From Corticium candelabrum (lineage: Eukaryota > Porifera > Homoscleromorpha > Homosclerophorida > Plakinidae): a DNA stretch of 64,000 bases. Every line of letters begins with the position of its first letter. Within the stretch, counting starts at the first letter, position 1. Positions 32,106 through 42,499 of the stretch are shown here, piece after piece. The DNA is taken from positions 6,063,914-6,127,913 of the forward strand of contig NC_085088.1 in assembly GCF_963422355.1 (NCBI RefSeq), written 5' to 3'. A model generated the notes under the pieces. That model was not told the DNA's origin, did not search any database, and worked only from the letters and a program-made list of their open reading frames with translations. Made by a program: the position numbers and the translations under genes.

Positions 32106-34089
32106 TTAAATGGAGAATAAATACATTTGACGTACTAAAGTCCAATTGTCAATCTCAGAACCTGGAAAATTAAAAAGTGCAGAGTACATGCAGTACACTT
32201 TTATCAGAGACACTAAAGATGTCTTGTACTATCCCTGTTAGTAGTCATGTGCTATTAAGTGACTTCATTTAATAGTGCTTTTCCTATGGTGTCTCTGCAT
32301 ATCGTAATTGGACTTTATAAGCTTTGTGAGAAAACAAGTCTTGTATCATTGTAACGGTATATCCTACTGTCTGCCTGTTTGTTTAATCTATTTGGCTGTG
32401 TTTCCACTAGCTGCACCTTAAACTAGTTTAGCTTAAATGGGTTTAAGAACTAAACCAGTTGAAGAAAGCGACTGTTTAGACTGGGAACTTGCACATCCGG
32501 AATGTGCAAAACAAACCGTCTAGGAGCGCCTTATTTTGAAGTATTGGGCTGCTTTGTCGCCGAGTCAGAGCAGCTGTTGGTTTTCACTGATTCAGCGTCT
32601 GCTAGTAGCAATTTGCATGACGATGACCAAGGACACCGTCTTGTCTCTCTCCGTAGCTACTGATTTCTTTACCCCAGTTAACGACCCTTACATCTTTTAA
32701 GGCAATCCTATCCCAGCAAAATAGTCAATATCATCAAAACGACATTGTCAGAAGCCATATAAACAAGCGAGCTACTGTCACGTGACAGTTAAACCTAAAC
32801 CACTTTGCTAAACCTACTTTAAAGTCTGTTTAGGAAAGCGGTTTAGGTTTAAAATATAACTGGTTTAGTGCAGGTGGAAACAGGTCAATTCTTAAAGCAG
32901 TTTAGCTTAAACCAATTGTTAAACCGGTTTAGGCATTAGTGGAAACATGCCCTTTGTTGCTTTTTTTTTTGCAAAATGGCAAACAGTAGCTGTATTTCAA
33001 CAGTGATCAATATAACCAATTGATCATTGATTTGAAATGGCCAATGCCATAGGCCGTTGGCTGACAAAAAATGGCAATTGGCCGATATTAGTAGACCACG
33101 GCCAGACATTCTGCCGACCAAACAGGAGACAACACACGTATAGGTAAGGCATGTAGATGCATGTTGTTGCAATTGCCTAAATAGGAACATCTGTTTATGT
33201 TGAAGTGGCAACAGATATGCGTGTGTCATCATACTCTGTGCACTGAGAAGTAAAAACCACAGGTGGATTACTAATCCGAACAACGCACACACACAATTAG
33301 CGTAAAGTGTATACAGTAGGCAAGTAGTCGGTTTTTAGTTAACGTGCCCAATCCTAAAATAGGGAAACTGTTTCTAATAAATAGGTCTTCGGACTGTCAG
33401 TGCTTGTCACCAGCCTCATTAGTAAATTTTAGCGGTTGCAGCAGTGAGTGGCATGGTCTGTGCCCCTTTTGATCATTCCAATTCTTGCATTTCAATGCTG
33501 CTAAAAATTGGAAATGTTCCGAATGTTTTAATGTACCTTTTTATTTTTTACAAACCATAACGCAAAAATTCGCAATTTTGGTTGAGCAGTAATTCTATCG
33601 TTTAGAGGACGTTGTTGAAATGTTGGAAACGTATCTTATTGTCATTGTTAGATTCTACAAATTGAAAATTGCAACAGTGGCAGTGGTACCATTTGGTCAT
33701 TCTAATTTTCTAATTTTCTAAGCTGGCATCCTGCTCAACATCAGGGCCAACATATAAAGTGAGAAAATTGCCGCTGCCGCCCTTGCCTGAACTGTTTCAC
33801 ACTACCAATGTACTATAAGTACCGGCTGTAGGTGCTAATTGTATCAATAAAGTTTGATGAGTAATCTCAGATAATTTCACACGTAGTTTCCAAAGTAGTC
33901 CTTCAAGGTACACAGAACACCGGCCGTTATTGTCAGGTACATCTAGCCTTCTTCTACTTAGATAGGCAATTGTTTGTCTCGTAAATTCATAAATTGGTCT
34001 TATACATTACTTTCTTTGCCCTACAATAAAGCTGGTCATGAACGATGTGTCTGAAGACAACTAGTCTTAGCCGGCTACATGCACGCCAA
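32106..34089. other. Intron-like or intergenic DNA with a MITE
   Basis: It lies between the two halves of the integrase-core gene. It contains the inverted-repeat element at 32395-32950 and otherwise AT-rich DNA without recognised coding. Confidence 0.5.
32395..32950. mobile_element. MITE-like inverted-repeat element
   Basis: The left end TGTGTTTCCACTAGCTGCAC and the reverse complement of the right end (CATGTTTCCACTAATGCC) share GTTTCCACTA. Both flanks then carry several copies of TTTAGCTTAAA and AAACCGGTTTA-like motifs in opposite orientation. No open frame of note and no clear target duplication were seen. Confidence 0.6.
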
Positions 34090-34870
34090 TATTAGTTTCT
34101 ACTTTCAAACTCAATATCCTGGAGACAGAGGCTTCAGCGCCGTAAGTGTGTCTCGATATTGCCGAGCCCAACAGCATTCACTACCGAAGCGGGTGGTCTG
34201 ATAGACAGTTGGACTTAGCGGTCAACGAAGTTGTACGTCAGGTATCTAGGTGTACACCCGCGCTAATGGTTGTTGTAGATCTGGTGTTTGACTTGGCGTA
34301 TGTAGGTTGGTCAAGTGTATGGTCGCAGGACTGTCCAAGGAATGCTCGTTTCAAGAGGAGTACATTTACATGTTTCAGAACGTAGAATTGGAGATTCTTT
34401 GAGACGGGTGGCACCGCTATATCATCAAGCGACGCAACAGAACACGGCAATGCGAACAAACGCAGTGCCGTACTCATCCGACTACCCTAGACATAAACTT
34501 CAAGTTGATCAAAATGAAAAGCTTGCTGGGTACGGCGTAACTCACGTGGCAGCTATTGACGGCTACAGCGGCATGATACTGGGATTTGTAACTATGAGTG
34601 TGAAGAACCCTAGTGTGATCTACAACAGTCTTTACAGGTGTGTGTGCATGGACGGCCAACGCTTTTTCCTTTATTCAATTTATTATATTTGCTGTCGAAC
34701 TATCGTGTCTCAATTCGGTTTGTTGGATCTAATCAGAGTTGATCACGGCCGTGAATGATGCTTGATGTTGCATGTACAGGACATTCTTTCTTATCTACGG
34801 CTCAACACCTCCAGGCTCCCTTGCATCGCTTCCACGTCGACACAGGTGCGAATTGTTCTAGGTTTTAGAT
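34090..34870 (+). pseudogene. Integrase catalytic core, disrupted
   Basis: Frames spell QYPGDRGFSAVSVSRYCRAQ, SDRQLDLAVNEVV, then GRRTVQGMLVSRGVHLHVSE, DSLRRVAPLYHQ and HKLQVDQNEKLAGYGVTHVA (first catalytic Asp), ending LLDLIRVDHGRE (second Asp) at a TGA (34756-34758) where this family has an aromatic codon. Similarity resumes after the stop (LMLHVQDIL). Two earlier frame changes lie near 34195 and 34300. It appears to be the second half of the gene begun at 31848. Such proteins look like retroviral-type integrases domesticated or mobilised in animals. This copy is dead. Confidence 0.65.
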
Positions 34871-35112
34871 AATATAATTAGTTGTACGGTATCCGTAGGT
34901 GCCTCGCGTTCGTGAGTAACACGTCCAACGGAGTTTTCAGACCGTACACTGAAACGCCGAGTCCTAGCTTGGCAATACGTATTTGTTGAAACCCTAGCTG
35001 TCATGGAAGTAAACATGCTAACTTCCTAGTAGTTTAGATTACGTATCTAGGCCTGGTATGGTAGTCGTCGCTTTGCGATCGTGATCAAGACAATTGAAGT
35101 TTACAGTCTAGG

Positions 35113-35266
35113 TGTAAGGTTGTATTATCATCCGGGTAGTTAGAGAGTGGGGGGTTCCCGGTTGTGTGTTGGCGGTCGTGCAGTAGTCGCGTGTGTGTTG
35201 GCCAATAGACGGGAAACGTGAGTACGAGTGGTGCAGTTAGCCTTGTGTGGCGCGAACAGTATTACA
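35113..35266 (+). repeat. 5' LTR (154 bp)
   Basis: TG...CA type, identical to 40770-40923 except one base. Unusually short for gypsy elements. No clear TATA box was seen. Confidence 0.95.
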
Positions 35267-35268
35267 TT

Positions 35269-35288
35269 TGGGGGCCTGTGTCCGGGAG
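35269..35288 (+). promoter_or_regulatory. Putative primer-binding site
   Basis: TGGGGGCCTGTGTCCGGGAG starts two bases after the 5' LTR. It begins TGG, complementary to a tRNA CCA end; I did not assign the tRNA. Confidence 0.55.
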
Positions 35289-35571
35289 AGTGACGTCGTA
35301 CACGAGCGGCAGAAGAGTGCTGTCAGCAGACTCAAGCGGAGCAGCTGAAATCGTCAAGCGTAGCAGTACGTAAGTGTGGAACGAAACAGTGAGCGAGACA
35401 GACTGTTTCGTCGGGTGCACTAGGAATCACGCGCAGTTCACGCGGGAGTCACGTGCTGTTCTAGAACGTTCGTGGGCGTGGTAACAGACACACCTTGATC
35501 GCGTTGTGAAGGGAGAAACCGTCCTGGAGAGTGACTTCGGGAGGCGTTACAACTTGAGATCGAGGCAGACC

Positions 35572-38500
35572 ATGGCGAGTGAGGGAGAAGTCGAGTCACT
35601 TCGCCGCCAGGTAGAAGAACAGAAGATTCAGCTAGAGGAAGCGCTGCAGAGGGTCTCTCAGCTGGAGAAAGAGCTCGAAGAAGAACGGAAATCCGTTCGA
35701 CTGCAAGTGCTCGAAGCCAAGGAAGAGGTGAGAGATAGAACAGAAAAGACGTTGGATGACGTGAGAGCGCACCAGGAGCGTATGCGCAATGAGTATACGG
35801 AAATGCTGGCAAAACGGGATTCACAAATTGAGGAGCTCGTCCAGAAATTGGAGGATGCCAGAGAGATAGCCCCACCCTTGGAGGAGGACGAATTACGCAC
35901 AGAGGATGTTGCTGAGAAGGCAGAGAGCGCTAGCAGCCAATCGTTGGGAACTACTAACCAGACAGGTAGGCAAATGGAGGAGCATCAAAGTCATGAGTCG
36001 AGTGTTGCCAGTGCAATGAGGGCCTGGAGTCTTCCTCGGTTGCAAAAGTTTACAGGGGAGAGGGTCAATGACGAAGATGGCTTCAAACAGTTTGTGAAAG
36101 AGTTCGAGAGATACTCTCTGCTGGCTGGTTGGTCTGGTGAGATTAGGCGGTTGCAGTTTGAAGTCCACTTGGGAGGCAGGGCACTGAGGATGTACGAGTC
36201 ATTGAAAGATGACCAACGCAGGACGTATGAAGAAGCCCGAGATGCGTTGATAAAGGTGTTGCAACCTGTCAGACTGGAATCCTACAGGCGTAACCAATTT
36301 AACAGCAGACGTCAGAGAGAAGGAGAGTCAGTTAGTGACTTCGCAGAAGCATTACAGCGATTGATGATGCAAGCTTTTGAAAGGCACAGCATGGACAACG
36401 AACTGCGAGACAAGATACTACTCGGTCAGTTTGAACAGGGACTGTTGACCAAGTGGAAGACACACTTGAAGTACCCCTTGGATACGTTTGAAGATGGTGT
36501 AAGCCAGGCGCGAATGGCAGAAGCGGTAGAGGAACAGTTGCTTGGAGTGTCTGCTAGGGGAAATCCCAGAGGAAAGGCTGTCAAGCAGCATACTGCACAA
36601 GTAACAACTGAGTCCACTCTAACCCGTATACCAGGTGAAACTGAGCAGGACAAGGAAGCTGAGCAAGGGATCGCTACCTCAGCTAAGCTTGGAGGTCCAA
36701 CCAGGAAGCCATGGATAAGGTGTTTCAAATGCCAACGGAAGGGACACTATGCATCTGACTGTCCTGACTTAGGAGGAGATAAGGGACCAGTCAAGACCAA
36801 GCCACAGCAAGGAAGTAAACCTAGCCAGGTATCAGTGGTACAACAGTCACCAGAGTCAGTGAGCCTGGAAGAGAGAATCGAAAGGGCTAAAAAGGAATAC
36901 GAGGATTTGCAGCTCCGACGGCTACGACTATCGGTTGCAGCAACACAGGAAGAGGAGCAGGTAGCGGTTGTCACTGAAGCGGTAGGACCACGTCCTTACT
37001 CCCGAATCCTAGTTGGGGGCTGTGAAGTAGAAGCAATGCTAGATACGGGCTCTCCTGTCTGCATCGTTTCGGAAGCTGTACTTTTGCAGGTGGCCAGGAA
37101 GGGTAAAGTGCGGAGTAGTGATCTGAAACGACCAGGAGTAAGGCTAACGGACTACAATCACCAGGAGATCCCGGTATTGGCTCAAGTCGAACTTGAGTTA
37201 TCTGTGAAAGACGGATTGACTGCCACAGTACCTGTGTTTGTGTCAGAGAAGGCTAAGCCACCTTGTCTGCTGGGACTAGAGGCCAGTGTGAAGCTAGGAC
37301 TAGTATCCTTAGCCCCTAGCGTAGAAGTCCGCCGTGCAACAGGAGGGTCGAGTGTAAACGCAGCCCGGACCAATGTCCGACTGGTTGGAGCATGTCGAGT
37401 TCCCCCAAACCACGCTACGTTTGTGAAGGTTCGGGTGGAAGGAGATTGGAAACCTGGTGAACCGGTTATTTTTGAGCCCAACCGTGACTGGCAGAGGAAG
37501 AGAGAGCTACTCACTGAGGATACTATCTTAGTACTGGATCAGGATGGCGCGGCTCAAATTTTGGTGACCAATGGGGAGGCCACACTGTCTAAGGCCGCCA
37601 AAGGAGAAGTTGTAGGTACAGTGGAAGACTGTGATCTGGTCGATGCTGCCCGTCTGTCCCGAGAGAATACAGACATGCTTGGCGCAGCTGTGCCCCCAGA
37701 TGAGGAGAGAGAACACACTGTGAATACGGTATCTGGACAGAGAGTGGATATGAGTGAGGGTGACGCAGAGAAAGTTAAGGAGAGGAAGGAAACGTTGTTG
37801 TCCCAATTAGACTTCTCTGCCAGTGAGTTGCCCGAGGAGGTCCTAAAACAAGTGAAAGAATGGCTTCTGCAACACGCAGATGTCTTTGCCGTCCTGGAAG
37901 GAGAGCTGGGACGAACAGATCTAGTCGAACACGAGATTGAGACGGGAGACCACCAGCCCATTATGCAAAGGCCAAGAAGAGAACCGTTTTCCCTGAGGCC
38001 TCAGATAGTGCAGATGGTGGAGGACATGCTTTCACAAGGAATAATTCGTCCGTCGTCAAGTCCGTGGTCGAGCCCTGTGGTCCTCGTCAAGAAAAAGGAC
38101 AACAGTTACCGTTTCTGTGTGGACTATAGGAGGTTGAATGCCATTACGAGAAGAGACGTTTTTCCACTTCCGCGAATAGATGATCTCATTGACAGGTTAG
38201 GAGGCGCCCAGTTCTTCAGTTGCTTAGACGAAGCGTCAGGATATTGGCAGATACCGATGAGCCCACAGTCTCGTCCAAAAACAGCGTTCATAACACACCA
38301 TGGACTCTTCGAGTTCAATGTCATGCCCTTCGGGCTGTGCAACGCTCCAGCCACATTTCAAAGAGCAATGCAGGTGATCTTGGCAGGATTGGAAGAGATA
38401 TGTGGTGTATATCTCGACGACATTATCGTGTTTTCAAACTCAGTCGAAGAGCATTTCCAAAATCTTGAGCAGGTTTTTAACCGTCTGACCGAAGCTGGAC

Positions 38501-40674
38501 TGAAGCTGAAACCACAGAAGTGTAAGTTTCTGAGTCGGGAAGTTCCATACTTAGGTCATATGATTTCAACGGATGGAGTTAGCCCAGATAAAAGGAAGAC
38601 TGAAGCTATTGAACGGTTTCCGGTGCCAAAGAATGTCAAGGAATTACGTTCCTTTCTAGGATTAGCGTCCTACTACAGGAAGTTTGTGGCAGGATTTGCC
38701 GAACTAACACACCCACTACGAGCTCTTTTGAGAGAGGGGGTGCAGTATAACTGGTCAGAGAATTGCCAAAGAGCGTTCTGCAACCTGAAAAAGAGGCTGG
38801 TGACCACGCCAGTTCTAGCGTACGCGGATTTCAGCAAAACTTTCTACGTGGAGACAGATGCGAGTGGCTATGGACTCGGAGCTATTCTCGAACAGGAACA
38901 GAAAGATGGAAAGTTACATCCAGTGGCGTACGCCAGCAGGAGCCTTACCCCAACGGAAAGCCGGTATGGTGTGACGGAACTGGAAGCTTTAGCGGTCGTG
39001 TGGGCATTGAAGCACTTCAGAGCATATCTACTTGGACATCGTACAGTAGTATATACTGACCACGCCGCGCTAAAGTCGTTATGGAACACTCCGAACCCTT
39101 CTAGTAAGTTAGCTCGCTGGGGCATGGCAATTCAGGAGATCGGTCCGGAAATACGGTATCGACCGGGCCGCAGAAATGGCAATGCTGACGCGTTGTCTAG
39201 AGCACCAGTGCAAGATATGACGGTAGGTGAGGGTGATTTGGGCTCTGAATGCAGCGGTACATCGTCGACAACTTCACAGTCAGTTGCTGTGGTGGACATG
39301 GCCGATAGCGAGGAGGAGACCCCGGAAGGGATCGCAACGCCTGCTGGAGGAGACGATAGTCTGCCGGAAATAGGCAGAGAGCAACGTACCGACCCTTACT
39401 ACGCTGACGTCATAAAGTACTTGGAGGAAGGTATCCTACCGACAGACGAGACGAAAGCGCGCAGGATTGCTATGGCAAGCCCACGATTTGATCTGATTGA
39501 CGGAGTATTGTGTTTGGTGGAGACAAGACCACCCCACAGGGTACGAGTAGCGGTGCCTGAGAAGTTGAGACCAATATTGCTAGCTGAATCGCATAGCGGG
39601 CGGTTCTCAGGACATTTTGCGGAGAAGGGACTGTACGGAATGTTAGCTCGAAGATATTGGTGGGATGGCATGCGAAATGATGTACGTCGACAATGCCGAT
39701 CATGTATGACGTGCGTGTCAAGGGCCGGGGCCGGTAGAAAGAGCCGACCTCCGCTCAAACCTATACCAGTGGGAGGACCTTTCCATCGCGTTGGAGTAGA
39801 CGTGCTAACGTTGCCCCAGACAGCTCAAGGTAGCCGATATGCTGTGGTATTCCTAGACTACCTAACGAAGTGGCCGGAGGTTTTCGCCGTATCCAACCAT
39901 AGAGCAGAGACAATAGCCAAGCTGTTAGTTGAACACGTCATATGCAGACATGGAGTGCCCAATGAACTTTTGTCAGATCGAGGAGCAGACTTCTTATCCG
40001 AACTGATGACTGAGATATGTAGAGTGACAGGAATGAAAAAGATCAACACTTCGGCCTATCACCCACAAACCGATGGTATGGTCGAAAGGCTGAATCGAAC
40101 ACTGACGGACATGATCGCGAAACATGCTTCGTTCTATGGATCGGAATGGGACAAGTATCTACCGTATATTCTTTTCGCCTACCGTGTCAAGCCGCATAGT
40201 TCCAGCGGAGAATCGCCATTCTATTTGGTTTATGGCCGTGACGCGCGCCTACCGACCGAGACGGTCCTGGAAGAGCAGCCTGGCCTGGGTCAACTGGACG
40301 TTGATGACTACAAAACGGACATGTTGCTAGGTTTTTCTGTTGCTTGGGAGAATGCACAGATGAGGATCAAGGATGCGCAAGAGCGGTACAAGCAGCAATA
40401 TGACCGATTCCGGAAACCTCACACCTTTCGGATAGGCGATCGAGTTTTCATAGAAGAGGAGGTTGGAAAGAAAAAGAAAATTGGACTGCCATTTCGAGGT
40501 CCATACCGGGTAATCAAAACAACGGAGAACAACGTTGAAGTGAGACCAGTAGGCCGACCAGAAGAGCCTTCCAAGTGGTTGAATGTGGAGAGAGTACGCC
40601 CGTGTCCCCAAGAGATTGCTGAAGTGCCTTGTCCTGCAAGGAAAGGAAGAAGACGTCGGCAAAAACAGTCATAA
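35572..40674 (+). CDS. Gypsy gag-pol polyprotein (about 1700 residues), intact
   Basis: The frame is open from 35506; the first ATG (35572, ACCATGG) is the probable start. Counting from 35506: coiled coil about residues 25-120; gag about 160-330; CCHC knuckle CFKCQRKGHYASDC (406-419); protease MLDTGSPVCIVSE (DTG 513-515); reverse transcriptase with YLDD at 969-972; RNase H (FYVETDASGYGLG, Asp 1118); integrase zinc domain from His 1363; DDE residues Asp 1432, Asp 1491 and Glu 1527 (35-residue spacing); and a GPY/F module (FRGPYRVI near 1665). It ends in a basic tail (KGRRRRQKQS) without a chromodomain. Gag and pol share one frame, so no ribosomal frameshift is needed. All catalytic residues are present. 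Confidence 0.95.
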   Translation: MASEGEVESLRRQVEEQKIQLEEALQRVSQLEKELEEERKSVRLQVLEAKEEVRDRTEKTLDDVRAHQERMRNEYTEMLAKRDSQIEELVQKLEDAREIAPPLEEDELRTEDVAEKAESASSQSLGTTNQTGRQMEEHQSHESSVASAMRAWSLPRLQKFTGERVNDEDGFKQFVKEFERYSLLAGWSGEIRRLQFEVHLGGRALRMYESLKDDQRRTYEEARDALIKVLQPVRLESYRRNQFNSRRQREGESVSDFAEALQRLMMQAFERHSMDNELRDKILLGQFEQGLLTKWKTHLKYPLDTFEDGVSQARMAEAVEEQLLGVSARGNPRGKAVKQHTAQVTTESTLTRIPGETEQDKEAEQGIATSAKLGGPTRKPWIRCFKCQRKGHYASDCPDLGGDKGPVKTKPQQGSKPSQVSVVQQSPESVSLEERIERAKKEYEDLQLRRLRLSVAATQEEEQVAVVTEAVGPRPYSRILVGGCEVEAMLDTGSPVCIVSEAVLLQVARKGKVRSSDLKRPGVRLTDYNHQEIPVLAQVELELSVKDGLTATVPVFVSEKAKPPCLLGLEASVKLGLVSLAPSVEVRRATGGSSVNAARTNVRLVGACRVPPNHATFVKVRVEGDWKPGEPVIFEPNRDWQRKRELLTEDTILVLDQDGAAQILVTNGEATLSKAAKGEVVGTVEDCDLVDAARLSRENTDMLGAAVPPDEEREHTVNTVSGQRVDMSEGDAEKVKERKETLLSQLDFSASELPEEVLKQVKEWLLQHADVFAVLEGELGRTDLVEHEIETGDHQPIMQRPRREPFSLRPQIVQMVEDMLSQGIIRPSSSPWSSPVVLVKKKDNSYRFCVDYRRLNAITRRDVFPLPRIDDLIDRLGGAQFFSCLDEASGYWQIPMSPQSRPKTAFITHHGLFEFNVMPFGLCNAPATFQRAMQVILAGLEEICGVYLDDIIVFSNSVEEHFQNLEQVFNRLTEAGLKLKPQKCKFLSREVPYLGHMISTDGVSPDKRKTEAIERFPVPKNVKELRSFLGLASYYRKFVAGFAELTHPLRALLREGVQYNWSENCQRAFCNLKKRLVTTPVLAYADFSKTFYVETDASGYGLGAILEQEQKDGKLHPVAYASRSLTPTESRYGVTELEALAVVWALKHFRAYLLGHRTVVYTDHAALKSLWNTPNPSSKLARWGMAIQEIGPEIRYRPGRRNGNADALSRAPVQDMTVGEGDLGSECSGTSSTTSQSVAVVDMADSEEETPEGIATPAGGDDSLPEIGREQRTDPYYADVIKYLEEGILPTDETKARRIAMASPRFDLIDGVLCLVETRPPHRVRVAVPEKLRPILLAESHSGRFSGHFAEKGLYGMLARRYWWDGMRNDVRRQCRSCMTCVSRAGAGRKSRPPLKPIPVGGPFHRVGVDVLTLPQTAQGSRYAVVFLDYLTKWPEVFAVSNHRAETIAKLLVEHVICRHGVPNELLSDRGADFLSELMTEICRVTGMKKINTSAYHPQTDGMVERLNRTLTDMIAKHASFYGSEWDKYLPYILFAYRVKPHSSSGESPFYLVYGRDARLPTETVLEEQPGLGQLDVDDYKTDMLLGFSVAWENAQMRIKDAQERYKQQYDRFRKPHTFRIGDRVFIEEEVGKKKKIGLPFRGPYRVIKTTENNVEVRPVGRPEEPSKWLNVERVRPCPQEIAEVPCPARKGRRRRQKQS

Positions 40675-40760
40675 CGACGACGGGACTGAACGTGAATAGT
40701 GGGTAGTTCTGACTGGATATTTGGGAGTTGACGGCACGAGGGCGTGCCTTTTAGTGAACC

Positions 40761-40769
40761 GGGGGGTAA
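40761..40769 (+). promoter_or_regulatory. Polypurine tract
   Basis: GGGGGGTAA lies immediately before the 3' LTR (TGTAAGG), the expected plus-strand primer. Confidence 0.7.
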
Positions 40770-40923
40770 TGTAAGGTTGTATTATCATCCGGGTAGTTAG
40801 AGAGTGGGGGGTTCCCGGTTGTGTGTTGGCGGTCGTGCAGTAGTCGCGTGTGTGTTGGCCAATAGACGGGAAACGTGAGTACGAGTGGTGCAGTTAGCCT
40901 TGTGTGGCGCGAACAGCATTACA
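40770..40923 (+). repeat. 3' LTR (154 bp)
   Basis: One mismatch to the 5' LTR; followed by target duplication TAGG. Confidence 0.95.
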
Positions 40924-41298
40924 TAGGTATGCACTCAGTTCCGTTGTAACGACAGTGGTATTGTATTGACTGACCTAGAAATTGATATCGGCAAACATTG
41001 ACTATCAACAGTGTTAGATGCAGCACAGTATAGTAAAGATTTGATTGTACGGGACGTGTCAATAGTTGACTGTAGGTGGCATTCAACTCCTGAAGGTGTT
41101 TCTCGGTTGTCAAGTACACACAGTGCCTAGCTACAATACAAATGGATAGGGCGACGGAAGTTCATGAAGCGTTTTCGTCGCCGTTTGCTTACTTAGACGA
41201 ATCGTTCTTAGACTCATCTGTAGTCAGACACGAAAACGATTTTTAAAGTAGGTCCAGTCATGGAACGTGGTCGTGGGGAGGAGAAATTTAAGATTTGT

Positions 41299-41367
41299 AC
41301 ACACACACACACACGCACGCACGCACGCACGTACGCACGCACGCACGCACGCGCGCACGCACACACA
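41299..41367. repeat. (AC)n/(ACGC)n microsatellite
   Basis: CACACACA changing to CGCACGCACG. Confidence 0.95.
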
Positions 41368-42208
41368 TCAAAAGCTTGATGAAATGCCATATAGGACCAC
41401 GCCCATCTCTGTTGTGCGACCCGGATTAGAAGCCTCGCTACGATCAACAAGTACGTACTTTGCCTCTGTGATGTCACAAAATGGAATGAACCTCCATGCA
41501 GTACGCGATGTGGAATACCTGCAGTGAAACACTCATCGCAAAATGATGTCTTGCACACTGACTGTCCATGTTCTCTTTGTATTAAAATGTTTCTGCCAGA
41601 CGTGGCCTGGCATGGGAGACTCTGCAATCAGAAAAACGCGCATTATTTATGAAGCAAGGGTACGCTGTTTTACTTAATTTATTTCTCGGTTCAGACTGAC
41701 AGGCTGTTTTGTGCATTCACTTGCGGGCAACGGCTTTAGTACTGTTGGTGCGTACAGCACTGAACTGTCAACAGATCAGTCTGACAGATGCTTCGTGTCC
41801 TCACGTATTTTGTTAGCGATTTACATAACTACCACCAAAGATATGTACAAGTAATTTCTAATAATGTAGCCGCTTTTTATGCCTTAGATTTAATTAATTA
41901 AGTAAGCTCATGGCATTTCCTGGCATGCAACATGTCGAAAGAGACAGTACATTGTCAACAGCCACCTTTACAGTATCTACTAATATTTTATGGGCGTAGG
42001 AATCAGGGGGTCCAGAGAAACACGTGCCTCTCTACTATTTTGGCTAAGTTTGATTTTGGCCTAGATGTATTCAACTTTAGCCTTGTTCCTGTCGAGTGTT
42101 CTCCTACTATGGATAACAGACGTCTAGAAACATTTGCATTATACTGAACTAGCACTAAAGTGACTAACAGTGTTAATGTTGGTTTACGGTTTTTTTGCTG
42201 TGTAGCAT

Positions 42209-42274
<66 letters not shown>
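42209..42274. repeat. (AT)n microsatellite
   Basis: Uninterrupted AT run of about 65 bp. Confidence 0.95.
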
Positions 42275-42276
<2 letters not shown>

Positions 42277-42499
42277 CGACGTCTTTAGATACGTATCCAT
42301 ACAGATGACAATCCAATGCACTCTATCATTAATTAAGAAAATATATATAATACAAACTTAACGCAACAGGGTGGTATTGTAATAAGTTACAGTGGATTAC
42401 CATCTGCCAAACAACTTAGCCCATAACAGCAAGTTCTACTCTGCCCCGACCACACATCAATCAAACCCCTCTCTGGCTTAAGGGGAAGCAAACTGTGCT

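Larger units (their letters stand above)
35113..40923 (+). mobile_element. Full-length young Ty3/gypsy LTR retrotransposon
   Basis: 154-bp LTRs (35113-35266 and 40770-40923) differ at one position only (T at 35260, C at 40917). A 4-bp duplication TAGG flanks the element. The LTRs start TGTAAGG and end TTACA. A primer-binding site follows the left LTR and a G-rich purine tract precedes the right one. One open frame covers gag and pol. Near-identical LTRs plus an open frame imply a very recent insertion. Confidence 0.95.
40924..42480. other. Non-coding flank with microsatellites
   Basis: It contains an (AC)n/(ACGC)n run (41299-41367) and an (AT)n run (42209-42274). A 34-codon frame at 41142-41246 (MDRATEVHEAFSSPFAYLDE) is too short to call. 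Confidence 0.55.

Noticed and set aside
35438..40662. Many antisense open frames across the intact gypsy element
   Set aside because: They are shadows of the long gag-pol frame; no motif or start context supports them.
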